Positions 14,537-22,943 of a DNA stretch of 23,979 nt are shown here, in pieces. The stretch's first letter is position 1, and every line of letters starts with the position of its first letter. Both the position numbers and the translations under genes were made by a program. The stretch lies in the NCBI GenBank assembly GCA_026414325.1, contig JAOAJF010000010.1, forward strand, positions 250 through 24,228. The letters run 5' to 3'. The notes under the pieces were generated by a model, which ran no database searches, had not been told where the DNA came from, and worked only from the letters and a program-made list of their open reading frames with translations. This DNA comes from Microcaldota archaeon. GTDB taxonomy: Archaea > Micrarchaeota > Micrarchaeia > Anstonellales > Anstonellaceae.

Positions 14537-17500
14537 ATGAAAAACCTAAAGATTTTCTATTTAATAGTTGTTTTTTATTTGTTTTCTGTTAGTGAGCCAA
14601 ATCAATTACAAAGTGATTTTTCAAAGTTTGTAGGTTTACAAATTGACTCAAACTATCCTGCTCTTAGTTTAATATTATCTAATTTTTCCACCTTTTTAAT
14701 TTTATTTTTAGCTTTTGCAATAATCTTTTTAGTACTAGGTTATTTTGGTGCTTCTTTTTTTGATTTAGCTGATGTCAAAGCATTAATAAAAACAGAAATA
14801 GGCCAGCTTTTTATAACCTCTTTTTTAGTAGCAGTAATTTTAGGCTCAATTCTAGCTTTAGACTCTTTAATAATTTCTTCTTCTAATTATTTGGTTTCAC
14901 CCTGCCCGGAAAATTATGTTTATGATAAAAATATTCCAAGATATATTGAATATTCTAATTGCTATTTAGACAATTTAATCAAATTAGCTGATAGTGCATT
15001 AAGAGCAACTTTAGAAGAGTCTATTAGACTAGGAAGAGATACGTTTTTTAACAGAGGTTTCCAGATGAATATTTATTTTCTAGCATATTCAGAAACTTCT
15101 AGACCTGGTGCTTACAAAAGATTAGATGTTGAAATAAAAACAACAGAAGGGCAATTTTTATCCTCTTTTTTAATTAGTCTAATGGCACAAAAAACATTTT
15201 TGAATTTTATTGCTCCTGTCTTTGGACCATTTTTGATTTTATTGGGTGTACTATTTAGAACATTCTTTTTTACAAGAAAAATAGGAGGTCTATTTATTGC
15301 AATAGGACTTGGGCTATTTTTGATCTGGCCACTCACTTACTTAATTTCTTGGTTTACTTTTAGAGGAGCTATTTTTAGCTCGCAACTTTCAGAACAAGAA
15401 GTTCCTTTTTGTCCAAAAGAATGCAACCTCAATCCACCTCTAGCTTATAATTCTTCCTTAAATCCTGCAGGAGAATATAATCCATCTTCTTTTATTGGTT
15501 ATTTTGATTTTATTAAACTATTAGAAGAAAAAGAGAAAGATCCTAATAACAAAAACAAAAATCTTTTCGAATATTTGTTAAGCAAAGGAATTCAACCTTG
15601 CTATGTTGAAGATGAAGATAAAAACAAAGTTTTTGGAAAAATAAAAGTAGCGGATTCACTAAATTGCCCAGATAACTGTAGGCTTTTACCAACAAATTTA
15701 CAGGCATGTAATGAAACTGCTTGTAACAATCTACCAAATGCTTGTAAGTTTATACGAGCAATGGGGCTGGAAAATTATACTTCATATTATGAACCAAATC
15801 AAAAATATTGTACCCAACCTTCAGCCTGTTCAAATTGTCCAAGTAGCTGCAAATATGGTTTAAAAGAAATAAAATATAGTTCTAGTGCTTTTCCACTTGA
15901 TCAAAATTCTAAGGGAATAAAACCAAAGTTAGATCCATATAAATGCTCTGATAAGTGTGCAAATTGTCCATCTGTCTGTAGGGTATACACTAAATTGGAG
16001 GATGGAACAAAAGAATTACTTTTTAAGGATAAAGTAGAATGTAAAGATTGTAAGGCTTGCTTTGAGTATATGGACAGCGAGGGTGAGCCAATCTGTATGG
16101 TTTATTCTCCTTTAGAAGCAGCTGGAACTTGTAATGAGCTATGTGGTCTACCAAACTCTATTAGAAATTTAAAAGATGTAGAAGATAAATTTGCTAACTC
16201 TATCTGTCCTATAGATTGTAGGCTTTATTTTGATGCAAACTCAGAAAAATATAAAGATCCAATATTTTCAAAATATTGTGAAAATGGAAAATTCAAAGAG
16301 GCTTGCAATCGCTGCCCTAAAATATGTAAAATAAATGTTTCTAGCTACATTCAAGAAATTCAAGCTTCAGCAGCAGAATGTTCTCTACCACCTACATTTA
16401 TTTCTGGTAAAATGGCTGATGAAGTGTCAAAAAACTGTGCAAGATGTCCACCTTCTTGCAGATTTTTAAATCCTTCTTCAATCGCTAAAAAAGCAATAGA
16501 GCAAAATCAGCCTCTTTTTGCAGCATTTTATTCCAAAACATTTTTGGTTACTATTTGTGGCTTTGATCCTAATAGATATATTAGCTGTAGTTATGATCAA
16601 CAGTTGGGCTATTATATAAACTGCCAGGGAAATAATTTATATGAAGGAACGAAAATACCTTCTGCTTCCCCTGTTGCAACTGCTTATCAGACCTTAAAAT
16701 CTAGCGAGTACTCTTTCTGCCCAGATTTCATTGCAAGAGATGATAGATTTGTTTTTACTCAATCCTGGTCTGATAGTGAAAACAAAGTTAATGCTAGGCC
16801 AAATCCATTTACCTCTTTAGATTGTACTATTGATAAAGATGCTCTTACTTTTTGCTCTTCTAACTATTGCCCATCTGAATGTTTTTTCAAATCCTGGCCA
16901 AAGTTTGCTACATTGCTAAGTATTTCTAATCCTTATTCAAAAATCAATTTCAATCTTTCTAATTGTGGTTTTGAGCCTTCCACTCTTTCATTTTATGATC
17001 AAAATCATACTCTATTAGTAATTCTAAATTATTCTTCTTCCTATTATCTCCCAGCTGGTGTAGATAGTTCGTATTTTCCTTCATTAGGAGAAATTAATAC
17101 AAATTTAGAAAAATTTGCTTGCTATCCAATTCTAATTATTCCTTCTCGTTCTCAAAGCGGTTTTGAGTCCTGCGGACCGTATATAGAGAGTAATTCCAAA
17201 GATAGGGCTATGGCAAATGCTAGTGCATGTCCTTATTCCTGTCGTTATGATGAATTACAAAAACTAAACCTAGCCCAATGTGGTAATTTTACACTTTCTT
17301 TTACCTCTTCTAATCCAGCTCATAATTGCGAGCCATTTTGTAAAGGATTAATTAGAACAAGTGATTTATCTTATTGTGAGGCTGAGGCCTATAGCTGTAA
17401 CCAGCTTCAGGCAAACAACTATTGGATTAGAATTAGCTCTATTACTATAAACAAGAGCCATTCAAATCCTCTTTGCAATCAGTCTGTAGTTCTTTATAAT

Positions 17501-18565
17501 TCTACTACTTATAGGGCAGGGGATAGAAAACAAGATGGAACACAAGCTCAAAATGATTGGTGGGTGGATTATTGCTCTTATTTTGAAGGTGGCAGACGGT
17601 ATTATATTAATTTTACTTTAGTGCAAAACTATCAGCCTTATAATTGTACTCCATACTCTAAATATGCTGGTTTAGATCAATTAATTGCTCAGTCAGGCCA
17701 TCCAAATTATAGAGAATGTGGTGAGATAAACACAACTGCTAATCCAAATTATATATTCTGTGGAAACTATACAATAAGCTATGGTGGAAGGCAGTGGACT
17801 ATCTTTGCTGTAGACAAAAATTGTTATGCTTCATATAATGCAAGAGCAATGCCTGGTTTATCTTTTCACAATGTTTTTGATGGAGATTTCTCTACTAAAT
17901 CTAGCGATGGAAAAATAAAACAAAAAATTTCTGTCGAGGATAACTGTCAGCTCTGTCCTATAGTTTATAGAATAGTTGGACTAGATATAACTAAGGGATT
18001 GTCCTACTTCATTCTTCAAGGTCTAAATTGTAATAAATGTTTAATAAAAGTCCAACCAGTTCAATCAAACAAATGTGTTTTTGAACAAAAAAAGGCTAGA
18101 GCCTGTCCAATAAGATGTAGGTTTGATCCCTCTTTGTTAGGTGGTAGACTTTCCTATGGCTGTGATGTAGAGGGCTCAGAAAAAGATAGTTCTGAGCTTA
18201 TAGATTTAGTGGGTTATTCTTGTGATGATTTTCATTCTTCTGGTTGTAGAATTTCAAATATAGAAACAGATCCTTGCTTTGGCTGCTTTGAATCTTGTGA
18301 AAGTGATTGTAGATACTTGCCTTACATTAGACAGAATTGTGATTCTTGCTCTGAGGGTGGCCTTGGACTTTCAGATATTCTTTCTTTTACAAGTTCTGCA
18401 GAAGGTCTTTATACTCAAAGTGGTTGGATAAGAATAGGGCTTCTTTTAATACCGTCAATTATTTTACCATCCTTTTCGATAGTTATATTGCTTTCCTTTA
18501 TTAGAAGTTTATCTCCATTTTTAGGAGGGGATATAGAAATTGCTGGATTGTACAAGTTGATTTAA
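14537..18565 (+). CDS. Paralogue P3: giant Cys-rich polytopic surface protein
   Basis: About 1342 aa from ATG 14537 (in-frame GTG 14525 lies upstream inside P2). Signal peptide about 1-20, TM1 (about 44-68), cytosolic D-V-K-A-L-I-K-T-E-I-G (about 77-87), TM2, a 100-residue loop with two Cys, TM3 with L-F-R-T-F-F-F-T-R-K-I-G-G (signature variant, Arg kept, Pro lost) and TM4 ending L-I-W-P-L-T-Y near 267. Then comes a roughly 1000-residue outside domain carrying most of about 74 cysteines, with repeats of the form C-x-x-C-P-x-x-C-R/K plus an aromatic or aliphatic residue. Many N-x-S/T sequons occur in its second half. TM5 is near 1298-1322, and the tail is L-G-G-D-I-E-I-A-G-L-Y-K-L-I. Probably disulfide-rich and glycosylated. 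The next gene begins at the very next base. Confidence 0.87.
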   Translation: MKNLKIFYLIVVFYLFSVSEPNQLQSDFSKFVGLQIDSNYPALSLILSNFSTFLILFLAFAIIFLVLGYFGASFFDLADVKALIKTEIGQLFITSFLVAVILGSILALDSLIISSSNYLVSPCPENYVYDKNIPRYIEYSNCYLDNLIKLADSALRATLEESIRLGRDTFFNRGFQMNIYFLAYSETSRPGAYKRLDVEIKTTEGQFLSSFLISLMAQKTFLNFIAPVFGPFLILLGVLFRTFFFTRKIGGLFIAIGLGLFLIWPLTYLISWFTFRGAIFSSQLSEQEVPFCPKECNLNPPLAYNSSLNPAGEYNPSSFIGYFDFIKLLEEKEKDPNNKNKNLFEYLLSKGIQPCYVEDEDKNKVFGKIKVADSLNCPDNCRLLPTNLQACNETACNNLPNACKFIRAMGLENYTSYYEPNQKYCTQPSACSNCPSSCKYGLKEIKYSSSAFPLDQNSKGIKPKLDPYKCSDKCANCPSVCRVYTKLEDGTKELLFKDKVECKDCKACFEYMDSEGEPICMVYSPLEAAGTCNELCGLPNSIRNLKDVEDKFANSICPIDCRLYFDANSEKYKDPIFSKYCENGKFKEACNRCPKICKINVSSYIQEIQASAAECSLPPTFISGKMADEVSKNCARCPPSCRFLNPSSIAKKAIEQNQPLFAAFYSKTFLVTICGFDPNRYISCSYDQQLGYYINCQGNNLYEGTKIPSASPVATAYQTLKSSEYSFCPDFIARDDRFVFTQSWSDSENKVNARPNPFTSLDCTIDKDALTFCSSNYCPSECFFKSWPKFATLLSISNPYSKINFNLSNCGFEPSTLSFYDQNHTLLVILNYSSSYYLPAGVDSSYFPSLGEINTNLEKFACYPILIIPSRSQSGFESCGPYIESNSKDRAMANASACPYSCRYDELQKLNLAQCGNFTLSFTSSNPAHNCEPFCKGLIRTSDLSYCEAEAYSCNQLQANNYWIRISSITINKSHSNPLCNQSVVLYNSTTYRAGDRKQDGTQAQNDWWVDYCSYFEGGRRYYINFTLVQNYQPYNCTPYSKYAGLDQLIAQSGHPNYRECGEINTTANPNYIFCGNYTISYGGRQWTIFAVDKNCYASYNARAMPGLSFHNVFDGDFSTKSSDGKIKQKISVEDNCQLCPIVYRIVGLDITKGLSYFILQGLNCNKCLIKVQPVQSNKCVFEQKKARACPIRCRFDPSLLGGRLSYGCDVEGSEKDSSELIDLVGYSCDDFHSSGCRISNIETDPCFGCFESCESDCRYLPYIRQNCDSCSEGGLGLSDILSFTSSAEGLYTQSGWIRIGLLLIPSIILPSFSIVILLSFIRSLSPFLGGDIEIAGLYKLI

Positions 18566-19720
18566 ATGCTAAAAAATATTGTTTTTGTAGCATTGATTTT
18601 CATACACGTGCTTTTTGCCCAGAGTTCTCCTCCTCCTTGTTTTTTCAATTCTTTAGCAGTTTCTATTTCAATAGCAATTTCAATAATCGTTTTACTTTTA
18701 TTAGTAGGTCATCTGCTTAACTTTCAGCAACTAAAATTTATTGCATTAAAAGAAGTGGAAAGTTTAGCTGTATTAATATTCTTTCTTATTTTCGTATTAT
18801 TTTCTTATAATTTTATCTCGCAAAAATTAAGCTGGATTATTAATTTTGATCCAGCTGGATGGGGCTCTCGTTTTAGTGGAGACTCAATAGCAGAAGATGT
18901 GTTAAAAAAGATGGCTGCTAAAGGCTCCAATATAACAATACAACAAAAAGCAATTGTTTTAGTAGAAGAAAATGATAGATTATTAGAAATACTATTAAAA
19001 AAAGCTATCTCTTTTTCAGAATCAACAGCAATCGAAGCTTCTAAGTCATCTTATATTACTTTTTATTCTACAGGTTTTGGTACTTCTACGTGTTCGCTCT
19101 ATTCTATATTTCGAGGTCCAATCAACCTTTTATTTAATGCTTTAGCCTTAGGCTCTTTTGCAATATATTTTACAAAATCTATATTGGTAGTTTTTGGCCA
19201 ATCTATTATTTGTCTCTTGTTTCCAATAGGATTGTTTTTAGCATTCTTTAATCTAACTAGAAAAGCAGGGATAGCTCTAATCTCTTTATGCCTATCTTTT
19301 TATTTTATTTTTCCTTTTTCTATAGCTTTATTTACAGATTATTATAATGCCAATTATTCAAAACAAGATTCAATTCTTAATCAGAAAACAGATCTAGAGA
19401 ATGTATTTCCAAACTTAGACTTATATTTGCGCAATCCAAACCAAAATATCCCTCCTAATGTAAATAAAAATCGATGGGGCGTATCTATAGAATCCTATCG
19501 GTGCGATCCAAATTATTATAATGATTCTACAATCCCTGACAATGTATCCTCTATAATGGATATTTTACTTTCAAATCTTAATAAGGTGCTAAATTTTGTA
19601 ATAGTAAAATCCATTTTTATTATGTTACTTTCTCTTTCCCTTACAATTTCTTTTTCTTCTGCTCTAGCTCATGCTTTAGGTTTAGAAATAGATTTATCAA
19701 TATTAGCAAGGTTGACTTAA
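18566..19720 (+). CDS. Paralogue P4: polytopic membrane protein, divergent signature
   Basis: 384 aa. Signal peptide 1-18 with F-A|Q-S-S-P-P-P-C. TM1 about 30-51; cytosolic Q-Q-L-K-F-I-A-L-K-E-V-E-S-L (54-67), lacking the Trp seen in P1, P2 and P5; TM2 68-85. The exposed loop (86-185) starts with a Trp/Gly segment. TM3 with L-F-P-I-G-L-F-L-A-F-F-N-L-T-R-K-A-G (216-233) has Ala where most sisters have Arg and Asn where they have Pro, but keeps the T-R-K of P3. TM4 ends Y-F-I-F-P-F. A loop of about 90 residues follows, then TM5 near 345-365 and the tail L-G-L-E-I-D-L-S-I-L-A-R-L-T. It abuts P3 with no gap and precedes P5 by one base. Confidence 0.86.
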   Translation: MLKNIVFVALIFIHVLFAQSSPPPCFFNSLAVSISIAISIIVLLLLVGHLLNFQQLKFIALKEVESLAVLIFFLIFVLFSYNFISQKLSWIINFDPAGWGSRFSGDSIAEDVLKKMAAKGSNITIQQKAIVLVEENDRLLEILLKKAISFSESTAIEASKSSYITFYSTGFGTSTCSLYSIFRGPINLLFNALALGSFAIYFTKSILVVFGQSIICLLFPIGLFLAFFNLTRKAGIALISLCLSFYFIFPFSIALFTDYYNANYSKQDSILNQKTDLENVFPNLDLYLRNPNQNIPPNVNKNRWGVSIESYRCDPNYYNDSTIPDNVSSIMDILLSNLNKVLNFVIVKSIFIMLLSLSLTISFSSALAHALGLEIDLSILARLT

Positions 19721-19721
19721 T

Positions 19722-22700
19722 ATGGAAAAATTTTTCCTTTTATTATTAACTTTAATTTCAGTAATTTTTGCTCAGGTGCCACCCCCTCCTCTTTCACCAC
19801 CTATTTTTTATCTTTATGCTACTGCTCAACCTCCTGATATAAATAACTTAGAAGAAGGAAACCTAAACAGTGTTAACCTTACCTCAACCTTTTATTATTA
19901 CTTATTTTTCAGCTGTCCAGCAGACCAAAACAATGTTAATCCATGTGTTTTTAACTTTTCTTCTATATACTTTAAAGCTGGTTCTTACTTCTTTACTATT
20001 TGCAATCAAACAGTTAGACCAAATTTATGTTTTCATGTTGTTGAAGATGGAGAAACTAAGCTCTTTTTAGCTAAAGACATATTTCTTTACAATAGTGATA
20101 TTTTAGATGAAAATGGAAAGAGTATAAACAAATTAGATCTTCTTACATTAGGCTATGGTGTAAATATTTCCAAAGGGCAGGGTTGGCAATTTTTTCCAAA
20201 AAACGAAAAACGCTATTCTATTACTTTTTACAAGCCAATGTTAACTTATACACTTTCAAACTTTTTTTGTAAAGTGAATGGAACTATAAAAGATATTGAT
20301 GATTACAACACTTTTGGTATACCTTTTAATAGCTTTTATTTTTCTATAGCTCTTCCAAATGGCTCGTCCTGTAGCCTTTCTCAAAAAACCCATTCTTTAG
20401 AACCTTATTTTTGTTCTCAAGATTTTCCCCAAGACCTTTTAAATTATTTACGATCTAGGTATTCTTTTTCCTATGCCAATATACCGCCAAATTCATTTAG
20501 TTTAGATTTTATTTTTTCTTTTCCTCTTAAGAGAGAGTACTCCCCTTATAAAATAAGGTTTAATGTAGCGCCTTATTATACCGAAAATGAAAGAGCATTT
20601 ACAATAGAAAGTGTTACTCTTCTTTGCTCAACGAATTTAGTAAATTATACCTTAGCTGGGGAAGGGAAAGTTTATAGAGACAACATTGAAATTTTAGCAA
20701 CTGCTTCTGAGCCAAGTAGAAATCTTCAACCCTCTAGCTTTTCAACAGATTTTTCTCTAAATATTTTAGTAATAGTTAATCCAAATACTTCTAATCAGAA
20801 AAATTTATTTTTGAATTGGACTTGTCTTAATTCTGCATGTACTCAGACAGATTTTCAGACAAATATTGCTTCAAACACAATTTTAGACAAATATGAAAGT
20901 TTTTCTGATAAAGAAATAAGAACCCTTATAAAGCTCAATACTTCCTCGATATGCCCAAATGGTGAAAAAGATAACATATTGATAAAAGCTAAAGGAGGGC
21001 CTTCTAGTGCAGGTTTTGAAGATAAAGAAATAGAGCTCTATTCTGGTCCTTGTTCAGGGAAAATAAAGTTTTTAGCAGAAATTTACAAAGATAAACAAAA
21101 AGATGGTACTTATCTAGATTTTGAATTAGATGGTTCGGAACAAAATAAAGAGCAATTTATTATAATAAAAATAAAAAATTTACAAAATACAAATAAGGTA
21201 AATATAAATCTCAATTCAAAGCTATTTGATGGAACTTTAAAATATTCTTCTTTTAGCCCTACTGTGGCTTCTTTACCAGCAATTTTTCATTTTAATACTT
21301 TTTATGATTTAAAATCTCTTACTGTTTTCCTTACTCCTGTTGGCGATGATCAAACAATTTTTAGAGAGTTTAACTTTATTTTAGAAAAACCAGTTTTGGC
21401 TATAGATAAAGTAAAAATAGCAGGAAGCCCACTTTCAGTAGAACAAAGTCAGGACTTAGAAAAAAATCTTCGACTTTATCTTGGAGAGAGAAATGAAGTA
21501 GATATTGATTTTGTTTTCTTAGTACCTTATAAAATTAAAGGTTATGATTTTCAAACATCCTTAGTTCCTTTATATGGTGGAAAATGCGAATTATCTTCAG
21601 TTTCTAAAAATGCTGATTTTGCTTCAATAAAAGTTAGATTTAAAGAAAAGGGCTGTATTCTAAAAGTTAGAGGGGTTGCTGGAACGGCCGAAGACAAAAG
21701 TTTGTCAGATTGGGTTTCAGTTAAAATCTACTCAAAAGGAGTATTCGTTGCACAAAGTCCAGATTCATTTTGCTCTTCTAACCGAATACTCTCGTCACAA
21801 TATTTTAAATTCTTTTTAATTGCTTTTTCCTCTTTGATTGTTATTATAGCAATAGCCTTTATGCTTGGCTCTTTTACTTCTAATCCAAGATTATTGGAAT
21901 GGTCTAAAAGAGAAATAATAGAAACAATTATTTTAAGCCTCTTAATAGCTTCTATAGGATTTTTTTTAACACTTAGCTGTGAAAAATACTTTGATATTTC
22001 CTCTATTATGAATTTATTTGGTCTTCCTCAGACAAAAACTATTTCTATTCATACTCCAATTTTAGATTTTGCTCAACAGACTATGTATAATATTATAGAA
22101 AGAGTTCATAGCACTATAATAATACTTAGAAGAGATATTGCATATTTTCATATTTTAGGCTCAGCTTATACTTATTCATCTAGTATCGGTGAGTTAATCC
22201 TTCAATCTTTTATCTCTTATTTTAGTGGAATAAATATAAACAATGCAGCAGGAGCCTACAATTTTATTGGAGTGTACAATTTCTTACTAAATTTAAACAA
22301 CTTTTATTTGTTTAATATATTGGTTCATTACTTTTTGCTCTTCTTTTTATCTTCTGCTTCTGGTTTAATAGTCTTTTTGCTTCCAATAGGGCTGTTTTTC
22401 AGATGTTTACCATTTGTAAAAAATGTTGGCTCTGCACTTATTGCTATAGGGATAGGTTTTTATGTTTTATTTCCCATGGCTTATGTTGTGTATGGGCTAT
22501 TTCTAAATAGCACAGCAATTTCAGTCTCATTGCACTGTCTGGTATTTTCCTCGGATGAACTATGTAAAAGTTTCAATATTTATACTCAAAAACAAACAAG
22601 CCAGTCTATCAATGTTGCTGATGTAAACAAATTCATTTCTGATAAATATCTTTATATGGCAGAATTAGTTGAGGTTGGGTCGTTCACAGAACAAACTTTT

Positions 22701-22943
22701 CCTTATCCAGATGCAATTTTCAATTATGAAGAAAATAAAAAAACTCTTCAGCCAGTTTATCCTGTAGATAAAAAAAGCTTTTCTCCAAATCTTAGTATTT
22801 ATTTTGGTCTTAGTGCACTTAACTTTCTTTTAGCATTTTTTATTCCAACTATAATCTTAGTAGTGGTTTTAGGATTTGTTAGGGACCTAGCTTCAATTTT
22901 AGGTGGTGATATTGATGTTTCCAAACTTCTCTACCTGGCATAA
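19722..22943 (+). CDS. Paralogue P5: polytopic membrane protein with very large N-terminal ectodomain
   Basis: 1073 aa. Signal peptide 1-17 (V-I-F-A|Q-V-P-P-P-P), then a Pro-rich start and a beta-rich outside domain of about 670 residues with scattered Cys and N-x-S/T sequons. It shows no repeat or family that I recognise; short D-G and Asn-rich turns suggest stacked beta sandwiches (inference). TM1 at about 693-716; cytosolic N-P-R-L-L-E-W-S-K-R-E-I (about 720-731); TM2; a loop of about 110 residues. Then TM3 with the signature L-L-P-I-G-L-F-F-R-C-L-P, V-K-N-V-G and TM4 ending Y-V-L-F-P-M-A-Y (about 884-921). After another loop, TM5 and the tail L-G-G-D-I-D-V-S-K-L-L-Y-L-A. The 3' end overlaps P6 by 29 bases. 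Confidence 0.88.
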   Translation: MEKFFLLLLTLISVIFAQVPPPPLSPPIFYLYATAQPPDINNLEEGNLNSVNLTSTFYYYLFFSCPADQNNVNPCVFNFSSIYFKAGSYFFTICNQTVRPNLCFHVVEDGETKLFLAKDIFLYNSDILDENGKSINKLDLLTLGYGVNISKGQGWQFFPKNEKRYSITFYKPMLTYTLSNFFCKVNGTIKDIDDYNTFGIPFNSFYFSIALPNGSSCSLSQKTHSLEPYFCSQDFPQDLLNYLRSRYSFSYANIPPNSFSLDFIFSFPLKREYSPYKIRFNVAPYYTENERAFTIESVTLLCSTNLVNYTLAGEGKVYRDNIEILATASEPSRNLQPSSFSTDFSLNILVIVNPNTSNQKNLFLNWTCLNSACTQTDFQTNIASNTILDKYESFSDKEIRTLIKLNTSSICPNGEKDNILIKAKGGPSSAGFEDKEIELYSGPCSGKIKFLAEIYKDKQKDGTYLDFELDGSEQNKEQFIIIKIKNLQNTNKVNINLNSKLFDGTLKYSSFSPTVASLPAIFHFNTFYDLKSLTVFLTPVGDDQTIFREFNFILEKPVLAIDKVKIAGSPLSVEQSQDLEKNLRLYLGERNEVDIDFVFLVPYKIKGYDFQTSLVPLYGGKCELSSVSKNADFASIKVRFKEKGCILKVRGVAGTAEDKSLSDWVSVKIYSKGVFVAQSPDSFCSSNRILSSQYFKFFLIAFSSLIVIIAIAFMLGSFTSNPRLLEWSKREIIETIILSLLIASIGFFLTLSCEKYFDISSIMNLFGLPQTKTISIHTPILDFAQQTMYNIIERVHSTIIILRRDIAYFHILGSAYTYSSSIGELILQSFISYFSGININNAAGAYNFIGVYNFLLNLNNFYLFNILVHYFLLFFLSSASGLIVFLLPIGLFFRCLPFVKNVGSALIAIGIGFYVLFPMAYVVYGLFLNSTAISVSLHCLVFSSDELCKSFNIYTQKQTSQSINVADVNKFISDKYLYMAELVEVGSFTEQTFPYPDAIFNYEENKKTLQPVYPVDKKSFSPNLSIYFGLSALNFLLAFFIPTIILVVVLGFVRDLASILGGDIDVSKLLYLA

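Noticed and set aside
15400..18370. C-x-x-C motifs of P3 as cytosolic zinc fingers
   Set aside because: The signal peptide, the positive-inside loop before TM4 and the sequons put the region outside the cell, where disulfides are more likely.
19870..20070. 66-codon plus-strand frame inside P5
   Set aside because: Out of frame within a gene with a clear signal peptide and family architecture; no independent start signal.
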